NCBI GenBank assembly: GCA_016204425.1 | Contig: JACQKR010000061.1 | Coordinates: 1-20,081, forward strand | Source of the DNA: Candidatus Levyibacteriota bacterium | GTDB taxonomy: Bacteria; Patescibacteriota; Microgenomatia; Levybacterales; UBA12049 | DNA: 20,081 bases | Direction of reading: 5' to 3' | Made by a program: the position numbers and the translations under genes | Notes under the pieces: generated by a model | Told to the model about the DNA's origin: nothing | What the model saw: only the letters and a program-made list of their open reading frames with translations | Database searches by the model: none | Shown: piece by piece, positions 7,361 through 14,277 of the stretch | How the letters are laid out: every line of letters begins with the position of its first letter | How positions within the stretch are numbered: position 1 is the first letter of the stretch

Positions 7361-8302
7361 ATGAATACTTTTTTACGAAGACTACTCGTTATCATTCCTC
7401 TTCTTACTCTTTCCTTATTCTTTACAGCAATTACTCTTGCAGCAGCACCTGATGGATTGGGTCCATGGGCTGACACTGTTGTGGGTACGAATCAAGGTTT
7501 GATGAAAAATGGCAATCCCGTTCCAGCTATTCGAAGTGATCCGACATCTGCGCTTGGTGTTGCTGAAGACAACACAACTGACGGTAATTTCTATTCTCTT
7601 GGTTTTGGAGGTTCAATTACGCTTGGATTTGACAATGGGATTTCAAGTGGAGTAATCATCGTTGAAGCAACAAACCCCAATTACCCGGTAGAAACAGCAC
7701 AGGTTGAAGTGTCACCGGATAGTGTGAATTGGACAATCGCCGGGAATGTTGCTCAAGATGGACGAGTAGAAGTTCCTGCTAATCTCGGCTGCGTACATTT
7801 TGTTCGGGTAACAGATACAAGCAATCCAAATGATTTTCAGGATGCAACAGCTGATGCGTATGATGTGGATGGTGTCCAAGGAATAGGGAATGCATGTGCA
7901 ACCGAAGGTAAAATGACAGGTGGAGGAAGCGTCTTTACTCGAGCAGGCGTTCGAGTGACCCATGGTTTTGAATTCTACTGCGATGCTACAGACGGACCAA
8001 ATAATCTTGAGATCAACTGGGACAAAGGCAATAAATTTCACCTTGAGGATTTGGACTTTGCCTTCTGCTCTGATGAACCGGGCATTGATGAAGGAAATCC
8101 TGACGCAGGGTTTGATACCTATCAAGGAGAAGGTACGGGAAGATTCAATGGTCAATCCGGATATTCGATTAAATGGCTCTTCACAGACGCGGGCGAGCCA
8201 GGAAAGAATGACACTGCCAACATTGTCATTAAAGATCCAAGCAATGTTACTATCCTCTCAGTCTCTGGAAATTTGAAAAGCGGTAATCAACAAGCCCACT
8301 AA
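7361..8302 (+). CDS. Secreted two-module surface protein
   Basis: 313 aa starting at ATG 7361; an in-frame ATG at 7316 would put hydrophobic residues ahead of an already complete signal peptide. Signal peptide 1-29, cleavage near LAAA/PDG. Module 1 (about 30-180) is beta-rich and looks like a discoidin-like or Ig-like ligand module, with VSPDSVNWTIAG and a VHFVRVTD strand. Module 2 (about 184-313) starts TGGGSVF, has THGFEFYCD, NNLEINW, NKFHLEDL, FTDAGEPGKND and ends GNQQAH; this pattern recurs at the C-termini of exported proteins in diverse bacteria, but I know no assigned function. The cysteines at 144, 179, 207 and 236 may pair. There is no sorting signal or second membrane segment. Probably a secreted, possibly carbohydrate- or surface-binding protein. 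Confidence 0.78.
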   Translation: MNTFLRRLLVIIPLLTLSLFFTAITLAAAPDGLGPWADTVVGTNQGLMKNGNPVPAIRSDPTSALGVAEDNTTDGNFYSLGFGGSITLGFDNGISSGVIIVEATNPNYPVETAQVEVSPDSVNWTIAGNVAQDGRVEVPANLGCVHFVRVTDTSNPNDFQDATADAYDVDGVQGIGNACATEGKMTGGGSVFTRAGVRVTHGFEFYCDATDGPNNLEINWDKGNKFHLEDLDFAFCSDEPGIDEGNPDAGFDTYQGEGTGRFNGQSGYSIKWLFTDAGEPGKNDTANIVIKDPSNVTILSVSGNLKSGNQQAH

Positions 8303-8343
8303 CAATACTTCATTTCACAAAATCTTCAATGTCGCCTTAATTC

Positions 8344-8372
8344 TTTGCAATTTCAAAGCGGAGCGGTATAAT
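8344..8372 (+). promoter_or_regulatory. Promoter of the anchored protein gene at 8398
   Basis: TTTGCA (8344-8349), a 17-nt spacer and TATAAT (8367-8372). The predicted leader of about 19 nt has no Shine-Dalgarno. Confidence 0.6.
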
Positions 8373-8397
8373 ACGGGAAATTGCCTGCCCAAACATT

Positions 8398-8982
8398 ATG
8401 GCAAAGATTCTGATCGGTGCAATAGGAATAGTAGTATTCCTCGCAAGTGTTTTTCTTCTCACGAATCTGCAGAAAGGTGAGAGCCTGGCGGTTGCTCTTG
8501 ATGATACAGGGGAAGCATATGGCGCAATAAGTGATGACTATACTCCCTGTGTCTGGAATGCGACTCCTCCCGAGCGGGTGATGTCAGAGAACAAATCACA
8601 AGCTATTCTTATTCAAGTCAAAAATACTGCGAAAAAAGAATGCGTGTCGTACCTCTCGCTACGTGCTCCGAGTTTTGATTTCAGCCCGGCAAAAGAAGAA
8701 CAGAAAATAGCGCTCGCTCCAAAGGGCAGCGGATCTATCTCCTGGATCTTAACGCCTCGAAAGACCGGCTCATATGAGATATCGGTATCCGATATGTTGA
8801 ATACACAGATTTTTGGGATTACCGTAACAAATGTTTTTGGGCTCTCAGCAGTGCAGGCGAAATTGTTTTCTATTGCAGGGACGCTTTTTGGCCCGATGCT
8901 GACAGTGCCGTGGTGGATGGACCGCTGGCGGCAACGGAAACCAAAACAGGAAGCTCCAAAAGACGAAGGTGAGAAAAGTTAA
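8398..8982 (+). CDS. Membrane protein with an Ig-like extracytoplasmic domain, unknown function
   Basis: 194 aa that I do not recognise as a named family. A hydrophobic segment at about 4-23 is followed by a beta-rich region (45-145) with Cys51 and Cys82 that could form a disulfide. A second weakly hydrophobic segment (about 150-173) leads to a basic, proline/lysine-rich tail. The strand pattern (AILIQVKNT, GSGSISWILTP, GSYEISVSD) recalls cupredoxin-like or CARDB-like folds, but the copper ligands expected of a cupredoxin are not apparent. It may span the membrane twice with both ends inside. It is preceded by its own promoter and followed by another promoter, so it is probably monocistronic. 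Confidence 0.7.
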   Translation: MAKILIGAIGIVVFLASVFLLTNLQKGESLAVALDDTGEAYGAISDDYTPCVWNATPPERVMSENKSQAILIQVKNTAKKECVSYLSLRAPSFDFSPAKEEQKIALAPKGSGSISWILTPRKTGSYEISVSDMLNTQIFGITVTNVFGLSAVQAKLFSIAGTLFGPMLTVPWWMDRWRQRKPKQEAPKDEGEKS

Positions 8983-9020
8983 TACTCATCTTTAGAGTGT
9001 TGAAAGTTTTTGGTTTTATC

Positions 9021-9049
9021 TTGCAATTTGCGCTGGATTGCGCTATAAG
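9021..9049 (+). promoter_or_regulatory. Promoter of the anchored protein gene at 9071
   Basis: TTGCAA (9021-9026), a 17-nt spacer and TATAAG (9044-9049). A 6-bp hairpin GATGAG/CTCATC (9051-9056/9062-9067) lies in the short leader just before the ATG. Confidence 0.55.
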
Positions 9050-9070
9050 GGATGAGGCTGACTCATCAAT

Positions 9071-9796
9071 ATGAAAAAGTTTTTAAAGATTTTAGGCGGC
9101 TTTATCGTACTTGTCGTAGTAGTTCTTCTCCTCATAGGTGGATATTTCGGTTTTGTTCCCGGGGTTTCTGCGGTGTTTGGGTCAGACAAGCCAAAGGATT
9201 TAGGCGTCAAATATAGCCAGGAGGATTACGAAAGCGCGGTTGAGAAAACAGCAATTGATTTTGGCTACAAGCCTTCAACTGGTACTCCGAATAACAGCAT
9301 AAAATTTGAAGGAAAAATAGATATCAACAAATCCCTCACGAGTGCAGAGCTGACTGCGCTTTTGGCGAATGACGAATGGGAATACAATTTCTTACGAGAC
9401 ACGCAAATAAAGATTAATGATGATGGTACTGAGGAAATTTCGGGTGTACTTATTTTAGACAGAATCCCCGGTTTTCTTATTGCACGCGGGTACCCGGAAG
9501 ATCTTGTACATGCTATGCGAGACAGTGTGAAGTATGTGCCGACTGACCCGACTTTTTATATAAAGCTGGATGCCGGTTGGGAAAATGATACACTACAGAT
9601 GAATCTGCAGAAAGCAGAGTTTGGTAGGTGGCCCGTAGATGAGAGTTTTCTAAAAGAATATAATTCTGTCATAACTGCAGTTGTGCAAAGACACGTCTTA
9701 AGCGTCCCGAATCTCCATATTGACTCCTTACAGTTTGAGAACGGGCAAATGCAATATATTGGATCCTTCCCCGAAAAGATTATCTGGGCAAAATGA
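9071..9796 (+). CDS. N-terminally anchored extracytoplasmic protein, possibly DUF2140/YpmS-like
   Basis: 241 aa. A strong transmembrane anchor occupies about residues 8-28, followed by an extracytoplasmic domain with no cysteines. The IDINKSLTSAELTALLA segment, later paired strands and the closing LQFENGQMQYIGSFPEKI resemble anchored beta-sheet proteins of the YpmS/DUF2140 or LmeA kind, in which a SLTxxEl helix precedes a lipid-contacting sheet. This is weak, by-eye similarity. The function is unknown; an envelope lipid-related role is one possibility. It has its own promoter and no partner gene downstream on the same strand. Confidence 0.65.
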   Translation: MKKFLKILGGFIVLVVVVLLLIGGYFGFVPGVSAVFGSDKPKDLGVKYSQEDYESAVEKTAIDFGYKPSTGTPNNSIKFEGKIDINKSLTSAELTALLANDEWEYNFLRDTQIKINDDGTEEISGVLILDRIPGFLIARGYPEDLVHAMRDSVKYVPTDPTFYIKLDAGWENDTLQMNLQKAEFGRWPVDESFLKEYNSVITAVVQRHVLSVPNLHIDSLQFENGQMQYIGSFPEKIIWAK

Positions 9797-9927
9797 TAAG
9801 CAAGCTTTGATGCGTTCTAACCCGCCCTTTTTTTCTTAAATGCACAAACATAACCAGATGTATTACGATGGTTTTACAATAACTTCGTCTCAGTACATCA
9901 GAATGAAAATTTTTCAAAAAGAGAGTT

Positions 9928-11148
9928 TTATAGCGGTATTTCTTCCTTGGGAGACACGGAGGGAGCGATAGCTAATTGTTTCCGTTTAAGAACAAAGATG
10001 ACAAAACAGATAAGAATAAGCGGCAGCGTCAATAAATTCAGATTGATCCACCCCTCACTGAACAATACACTTCCTGCAAAAAGCGACGCAAGCATTTGAC
10101 TTAAAACAACGATAAAATCATTCACTCCTTGTGCTTTAAATCGTTCCAGATGGGAATGACTTTGTGCCAAAAGCACAGTGGAGCTGATATAAAGAAAATT
10201 CCACCCAATGCCAAGCAATACAAGCGCTGCCCAATATGGCAAGACTGCATGTGCGTTGATTGCTAGAACTACCGTGACGCAAAAACTGGCTAATCCTGCG
10301 AGCAAGATACGAAATACGCCAAACCGCTGAATAAGAATTCCTGTAAAAAGAGATGGGAGAAACATGGCAATAATATGACTTTGGATTATAAAAACAGTAT
10401 TATCGATGCTGTAGTGTGACATTTTGTGTAAATGAATGGGCGTTGCCGTCATGATAAACGTCATAACGCCAAATCCCGTAGCCGCAGCTAAAACGGCGAT
10501 GAAAAAATGCGGTTGTATGATGATACTTTTTAATGGTCTTTCTTTACTATGAAGGTCTTCTTCGTGTATTTTGGTATTTTTCAAAAATGAAAGTAAAAAA
10601 GCGGAAACGACGAAAAGCACTGCCAAAAAAACAAATGGTCCGGTGTACTCTTGTATGGAAAACAGATCTTTCGTTCGTTTTGCTATCTCAGGTCCGATAA
10701 TACCTGCGAGAATTCCAGCAAGCAGTACGAACCCTACGGCTTTGCTGGCCATATTTTTACTTACACTTTCAATTGCTGCAAAACGATACTGTTGAACGAA
10801 CGCACCGTTTGTCCCTATTAAAAAAGTACCTATACAGAATAGGAAGAAATTGCTATGAAAGACGGCAAACGCTGTGAGGAGGGCTGAAAAGGAGGCGAGA
10901 AGAGCAGACAGCAAAAACCCATTTTTTCTGCCGATCTTTTTCATAAGAAGCGCCGCAGGGATAGTTGTAACCGCAACGCCGACTATCATTGTTGTCGCAG
11001 GAAGCGTTGCGAGTAAAGGCGCGGGAGCAATATCAGCGCCGATTAGCCCGCCGAGCAATGTGACGATCGTTGTCGCGGACATTCCGATTACCTGACTGAC
11101 GGAGAGTAGATAAATATTTTGTGGGAGTTTTAGAAACGTGTTTTTCAC
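9928..11148 (-). CDS. MFS transporter with GTG start
   Basis: 406 aa with about 12 hydrophobic spans in two six-helix halves separated by a charged loop near residues 190-210 (KNTKIHEEDLHSKER). The loop between spans 2 and 3 carries a short motif-A-like sequence LMKKIGRKNGF at about 68-78. This fits the major facilitator superfamily, drug-efflux or metabolite type; the substrate is not evident. The start codon is GTG at 11146-11148, 6 nt after a perfect TATAAT, so the mRNA would be leaderless with a GTG start. The ATG overlapping the -10 box is out of frame and stops at once. It is divergent from the metallopeptidase gene. Confidence 0.88.
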   Translation of the reverse strand: MKNTFLKLPQNIYLLSVSQVIGMSATTIVTLLGGLIGADIAPAPLLATLPATTMIVGVAVTTIPAALLMKKIGRKNGFLLSALLASFSALLTAFAVFHSNFFLFCIGTFLIGTNGAFVQQYRFAAIESVSKNMASKAVGFVLLAGILAGIIGPEIAKRTKDLFSIQEYTGPFVFLAVLFVVSAFLLSFLKNTKIHEEDLHSKERPLKSIIIQPHFFIAVLAAATGFGVMTFIMTATPIHLHKMSHYSIDNTVFIIQSHIIAMFLPSLFTGILIQRFGVFRILLAGLASFCVTVVLAINAHAVLPYWAALVLLGIGWNFLYISSTVLLAQSHSHLERFKAQGVNDFIVVLSQMLASLFAGSVLFSEGWINLNLLTLPLILICFVIFVLKRKQLAIAPSVSPKEEIPL

Positions 11149-11154
11149 TCAACC

Positions 11155-11160
11155 ATTATA
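11155..11160 (-). promoter_or_regulatory. -10 box of the MFS gene (leaderless GTG)
   Basis: TATAAT on the minus strand lies 6 nt before the GTG start at 11148. No convincing -35 and no Shine-Dalgarno. Confidence 0.6.
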
Positions 11161-11217
11161 CATTGTCTCTTGATCATTTTTTCAGATTAATCGGTTCTTT
11201 TTCTTCTTGAGAAGATG

Positions 11218-11226
11218 TGCTAGGAT
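11218..11226 (+). promoter_or_regulatory. Extended -10 promoter of the metallopeptidase gene
   Basis: TGCTAGGAT: a TGn extension before TAGGAT (11221-11226). The transcript would start about 5 nt before the ATG at 11238. No clear -35, which an extended -10 can do without. Confidence 0.45.
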
Positions 11227-11237
11227 AGAGCTTCTTC

Positions 11238-11894
11238 ATGCCTAATATGCCAAAAATCCACATTATCACATCCGACAGGAGGTCGATGAGCCTGCAGATA
11301 GCACCGGATGCAACACTCGTTGTGAAGGCGCCTCATGGCGTCTCAGGGAGGCAGATCACCAGTTTTGTAGAGCAGCATCAAGACTGGATTGAAAAACGCC
11401 TGCATTTGATAAAGAAACGTCAGCAATTCCGCCAAGACGGAACACGCCTCTTTTTAGGAAAAACCCTAACGCTTCATCCGGGTAATTATACTCAGATAAA
11501 AGTTCAGGGTGATTTGCTCCTTTTTCCCCAGGCGCTTCTTTTTCGGAGAGAGAAAGAATTGACGTCATGGTATGCGCATCAAGCAAAAGAAATTATCACA
11601 AAGCAAGTCGAATTCTACGCAAAAGAAATGAAAACAAGTTTTAGAAGTATCACATTTTCAGACACGAGATCGCAGTGGGGGCGGTGTACGCATGACAACC
11701 GGTTGCAGTTCAGCTGGAGATTGGTCATGGCGCCACTCCTCGTTCTCAACTATGTCGTCATCCATGAGCTCGCTCATACCATTGAGAAGAATCATACACA
11801 ATATTTCTGGACGAAAGTCAGGAATTTCAACCCGTCGTACCGGCAGCAGATCAAATGGCTCAAAGACCACGGCCCGAAGCTAACTATAGAATAA
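11238..11894 (+). CDS. YgjP/WlqM-type (DUF45) M48-like metallopeptidase-fold protein
   Basis: 218 aa. The N-terminal part (1-110) is the beta-rich region typical of the family, with VKAPHGVSGRQITSFV and WIEKRL. The C-terminal part carries SQWGRC at about 145-150, an NYVVIHELAH zinc site (His176, Glu177, His180) and His186 as probable third ligand in NHTQYFW. These are the hallmarks of YgjP-like proteins, related to SprT and M48 peptidases and found in nearly all bacteria; the cellular substrate is not settled. It is cytoplasmic, with no signal peptide. The alternative start at 11247 would remove three residues. The stop codon lies within an imperfect terminator-like stem. Confidence 0.9.
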   Translation: MPNMPKIHIITSDRRSMSLQIAPDATLVVKAPHGVSGRQITSFVEQHQDWIEKRLHLIKKRQQFRQDGTRLFLGKTLTLHPGNYTQIKVQGDLLLFPQALLFRREKELTSWYAHQAKEIITKQVEFYAKEMKTSFRSITFSDTRSQWGRCTHDNRLQFSWRLVMAPLLVLNYVVIHELAHTIEKNHTQYFWTKVRNFNPSYRQQIKWLKDHGPKLTIE

Positions 11895-11925
11895 TAATAC
11901 GATCATGCAATTGTTAGTTAGCTTC
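11876..11925 (+). terminator. Stem-loop overlapping the metallopeptidase stop
   Basis: An 11-bp perfect inverted repeat GAAGCTAACTA (11876-11886) / TAGTTAGCTTC (11915-11925) encloses a 28-nt loop containing the stop codon and is followed by TTTTCTTT at 11930-11937. It is plausible as a terminator, though the loop is long. Confidence 0.45.
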
Positions 11926-12026
11926 ATGATTTTCTTTGGTGATATCGTCGGTACACATCATTGACAATCTCTCTAAATAAGACTAGATTAGCAGCATATT
12001 CAACAAAGAGAGGAGGTGAAAGATGC

Positions 12027-12332
12027 ATGAATTTTAAAAAATTAGCATACACTGCAGCTGCTTCAGCGTTGCTGTTTGGATCCCTAGCTGTTCCGGCATT
12101 TGCAAGCAACTCAGGTGATGGTTCTGATTATGGTACACAACCAGGTTATGAAGTTTCGGCCAGTCATACAGACTGTCAGGGTCATGGCTCTTTTGGATAT
12201 TTTGGCAAGGACTGGAATCTGGGAAACGACCAATCAGGGCATTATCCCGGCGGTTCTTATCCGGGACCTGGTGCTGATGGTACGCAAACAGGTATAAACA
12301 ACAGCAGTCTTTGTGGAAACCCGCAAAATTAA
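12027..12332 (+). CDS. Small secreted Gly-rich protein, unknown function
   Basis: 101 aa from ATG 12027, placed by a strong GGAGGTG ribosome site just upstream (around 12010-12016); an in-frame ATG at 11961 would put that site inside the gene. Residues 1-27 are a clear signal peptide ending VPAFA/SN. The mature 74 residues are rich in Gly, Ser, Asp and aromatic residues, with two cysteines (in SHTDCQGHG and SSLCGNP) that may form one disulfide. No known domain is recognised. It stands alone and ends in a strong intrinsic terminator. It is probably an abundant secreted or surface peptide, judging from the near-perfect ribosome site. Confidence 0.7.
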   Translation: MNFKKLAYTAAASALLFGSLAVPAFASNSGDGSDYGTQPGYEVSASHTDCQGHGSFGYFGKDWNLGNDQSGHYPGGSYPGPGADGTQTGINNSSLCGNPQN

Positions 12333-12344
12333 GCTGCTTACAGC

Positions 12345-12381
12345 AAAACAACCCATTGATTTTTTTAAGATGGGTTGTTTT
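12345..12381 (+). terminator. Strong intrinsic terminator
   Basis: The arms AAAACAACCCA (12345-12355) and TGGGTTGTTTT (12371-12381) are perfectly complementary around a 15-nt loop, ending in T residues. The A-rich start of the left arm gives a U-tract on the other strand too. It separates the secreted protein gene from the CsoR operon. Confidence 0.85.
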
Positions 12382-12438
12382 GGTATTCTACAACATCAGA
12401 ATGCCTCACTCCTTGCCTCTCACAGATAAAAACCCTAG

Positions 12439-12454
12439 TGTGACAGAAATCACA
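12439..12454. promoter_or_regulatory. CRP/FNR-like palindrome upstream of the csoR-type gene
   Basis: TGTGA-CAGAAA-TCACA at 12439-12454 matches the classic CRP half-sites at all ten positions. If the -10 at 12477-12482 is used, the site is centred at about -42.5, close to the class II activator position. No CRP/FNR-family gene is in the window, so function is inferred. Confidence 0.45.
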
Positions 12455-12476
12455 TACAAGACTATCGTTTCAAGCA

Positions 12477-12506
12477 TATCATATCCCCAATGGGAGGATC
12501 GGGGAT
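12477..12506 (+). promoter_or_regulatory. csoR-type promoter with GC-rich inverted repeat over the start region
   Basis: TATCAT (12477-12482) is 5 of 6 to the -10 consensus. It is followed by TCCC-CAAT-GGGA (12484-12495), and ATCCCC (12483-12488) also pairs with GGGGAT (12501-12506). CsoR repressors bind C/G-run dyads around their own promoters, so this is a candidate autoregulatory operator. It brackets the GGGAGG ribosome site (12492-12497) and reaches the start codon. Confidence 0.5.
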
Positions 12507-12774
12507 GAAAGATATGACGCATCAACAGCGGGTCGTTCATCGACTCAGAATAGCGAAAGGACATCTGGATACAGTTTTGAGAATGGCAGAGGATGGAAAA
12601 TACTGTATCGATGTCATAAATCAATCACGGGCAATACAGAGTGCGCTTAAAGAGATAGATTATCTTCTCCTGGAGAACCATCTTCAAACATGTGTGGTCG
12701 ACCTCGTTAACAAGGGAAAAGCCAAACGGTCCGCAGAAGAGATCATGACATTGTTTAGAAATCACGATAAGTAA
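12505..12774 (+). CDS. csoR: CsoR-family Cu(I)-sensing repressor
   Basis: 89 aa from ATG 12505, 7 nt after a GGGAGG ribosome site; the ATG at 12490 overlaps that site and is less likely. The all-helical DUF156 fold shows HRLRIAKGHLDTVLRM in helix 1. The metal-ligand pattern is complete: Cys34 (KYCIDVINQ), then His59 and Cys63 (ENHLQTCV), the C-H-C set that defines copper-sensing CsoR. RcnR has His at the last position and FrmR lacks that Cys. Known CsoR proteins are tetrameric repressors that leave DNA on binding Cu(I). It is first in a run of membrane and envelope genes and is 1 nt from the next start, so it probably controls that operon. Confidence 0.9.
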   Translation: MKDMTHQQRVVHRLRIAKGHLDTVLRMAEDGKYCIDVINQSRAIQSALKEIDYLLLENHLQTCVVDLVNKGKAKRSAEEIMTLFRNHDK

Positions 12775-12775
12775 T

Positions 12776-13312
12776 ATGAACGATAAAAAATACATTTTTA
12801 TCATTGGTGCATTAACACTCATTATTCTGTTTGGCGGAGTAGTTATTGTTAGCAATAGTTCCTCAACTCCTCAAATTTCGAGCTCGCAAAACGCCCGCCT
12901 GCAATTGCCTTCGCAAAGCGATGGCGGGCAGGCAAAAGCGGAAACAGTAGAACCAACAAGCTATGATTGGGGAAACATTTCATATAGTGGAACTAAGGCA
13001 ACAAAGACATTTACTATCAAGAATACGGGAAGCGATCCTCTCAAGCTCTTTAATATTAAAACCTCTTGTCACTGTACGAAAGCACATGTAACAATTGATG
13101 GGAAAGACAGCCCGGATTTTGGAATGAGTGGCATTTCCAGCTGGATGGGCGAAGTCCCCGTCGGTAAAGAAGCAAAAGTAACTGCTATTTTTGACCAGAC
13201 ATTTCATGGCCCGCAAGGCATTGGACCCATCACTCGTTTTGTTTCAGTGGAAACGAATGACAGAGGTACTCCGAAGATTACCTTTACGCTTACAGGAACG
13301 GTAGTTAAATGA
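12776..13312 (+). CDS. Membrane-anchored DUF1573 protein with CHC motif
   Basis: 178 aa. A transmembrane anchor (about 6-26) is followed by a Ser/Gln-rich linker and a DUF1573 Ig-like beta-sandwich from about 56 to the end. The family signature is clear: YDWGNISYSG, FTIKNTGSDPLKL, then TSCHCTKA with Cys98-His99-Cys100. DUF1573 proteins are exported and found beside redox and metal genes; the CHC could bind copper or be a thiol site. Residues 40-54 of the linker (ARLQLPSQSDGGQAK) are encoded by a palindromic GC-rich repeat that appears to be inserted in frame. It starts 1 nt after the CsoR stop and overlaps the next gene by 4 nt, consistent with translational coupling. Confidence 0.87.
   Translation: MNDKKYIFIIGALTLIILFGGVVIVSNSSSTPQISSSQNARLQLPSQSDGGQAKAETVEPTSYDWGNISYSGTKATKTFTIKNTGSDPLKLFNIKTSCHCTKAHVTIDGKDSPDFGMSGISSWMGEVPVGKEAKVTAIFDQTFHGPQGIGPITRFVSVETNDRGTPKITFTLTGTVVK
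12893..12933. repeat. GC-rich palindromic element inside the DUF1573 gene
   Basis: GCCCGCC (12893-12899) pairs with GGCGGGC (12923-12929). Within it GCC-T-TCGC-AAA-GCGA-T-GGC forms a second hairpin (12907-12925). The right end GGCAGGCAA recurs in the palindrome at 16749-16764. It encodes a low-complexity linker, so the reading frame is preserved. Confidence 0.55.
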
Positions 13313-14265
13313 AGAAAAAAGATGCATATATTGAGCTTAGAATACCCAAGGCAATCTTCAGAACAATTCCGTTATGGCTCGTGATACTTCTTGTCATTAA
13401 TTCTTCAATGCTTGTTGGATTTACCGAGTACTATTTCATGAAAAAAAATTTCAACGATGCTGTTATTGAACTTTCTAAGAAAACAAAATCACCTGAAGAA
13501 TTGGTTCAGATACTTAAACAGCAGGTAATTCCACAAAAAGGATTCGCACTCGGCGTTGTCTGGAACGATGTCGGAAAGCAGCTGATCGGTTCTGGTGCTA
13601 TTGATCAAAAAAAGTATGAAGAGCTGTTTGTAAATGAGTCACAAGCAAAAGCGGAGATGAGGTATTTAGTGAATGCTTCGAAAGATCATATGGTGATTAC
13701 TGAAAGCAATGCACGGTTTATGGTGAATACGCTCTGGGCGTTTGGCTTAGTGAATAAAAGCAAGCTTTTGGATGAAGGAGCTATGAAAACAGAAGGAGGC
13801 GGGAATCATATGAATTATGCATCAACAGGAGGCTTTAGCCTGGGCGCAAAAGCAACCAGCGAATTGTATTCTTCAACACCAATTATCAAACTGACAACAG
13901 AGCAGGAAGAACTGGTACAACGAATCTCTCAAAACGTATACCGTCCCTGTTGTAACAATCCGGCATCATTCCCTGACTGTAACCACGGCATGGCAGCTTT
14001 GGGATATATTGAGCTCGCTGTCAGCCAAGGTCTTTCAGAAAAAGAAATCTATAAAGACGTTCTCGCGCTCAATTCATTTTGGTTTCCACAGACATATGTA
14101 GAGCAGGCAGCATATTTTCAAAAGCAAGCCAAAGCATGGGGCAGCATCGATCCAAAAATCGCCTTATCAAAACAATACTCCTCTGCCCAGGGGGCACAAA
14201 TAGTCAGTCAATCCGTACAAGATGTACCCGGTTTGCAAACGCCAGGGGGAGGATGCGCAGCTTAA
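13309..14265 (+). CDS. Anchored protein with CCNNP...DCNHG cysteine motif, unknown function
   Basis: 318 aa; not a family I can name. The ATG overlaps the preceding stop (ATGA). One transmembrane segment (about 20-38) anchors a large extracytoplasmic region. Residues 50-155 are helical. A Gly/Ser-rich stretch (160-185) leads to the most distinctive feature at 212-231: RPCCNNPASFPDCNHGMAAL, with vicinal Cys214 and Cys215, Cys224 and His226, followed by helices. A further cysteine, Cys316, is third from the C-terminus. Vicinal and spaced cysteines plus His suggest a metal- or heme-binding or thiol-redox site. It lies directly upstream of ccdA and after DUF1573, which supports a redox partnership with CcdA in the envelope. 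That is an inference from context. Confidence 0.75.
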   Translation: MKKKDAYIELRIPKAIFRTIPLWLVILLVINSSMLVGFTEYYFMKKNFNDAVIELSKKTKSPEELVQILKQQVIPQKGFALGVVWNDVGKQLIGSGAIDQKKYEELFVNESQAKAEMRYLVNASKDHMVITESNARFMVNTLWAFGLVNKSKLLDEGAMKTEGGGNHMNYASTGGFSLGAKATSELYSSTPIIKLTTEQEELVQRISQNVYRPCCNNPASFPDCNHGMAALGYIELAVSQGLSEKEIYKDVLALNSFWFPQTYVEQAAYFQKQAKAWGSIDPKIALSKQYSSAQGAQIVSQSVQDVPGLQTPGGGCAA

Positions 14266-14277
14266 GCGTAGCTTAAT

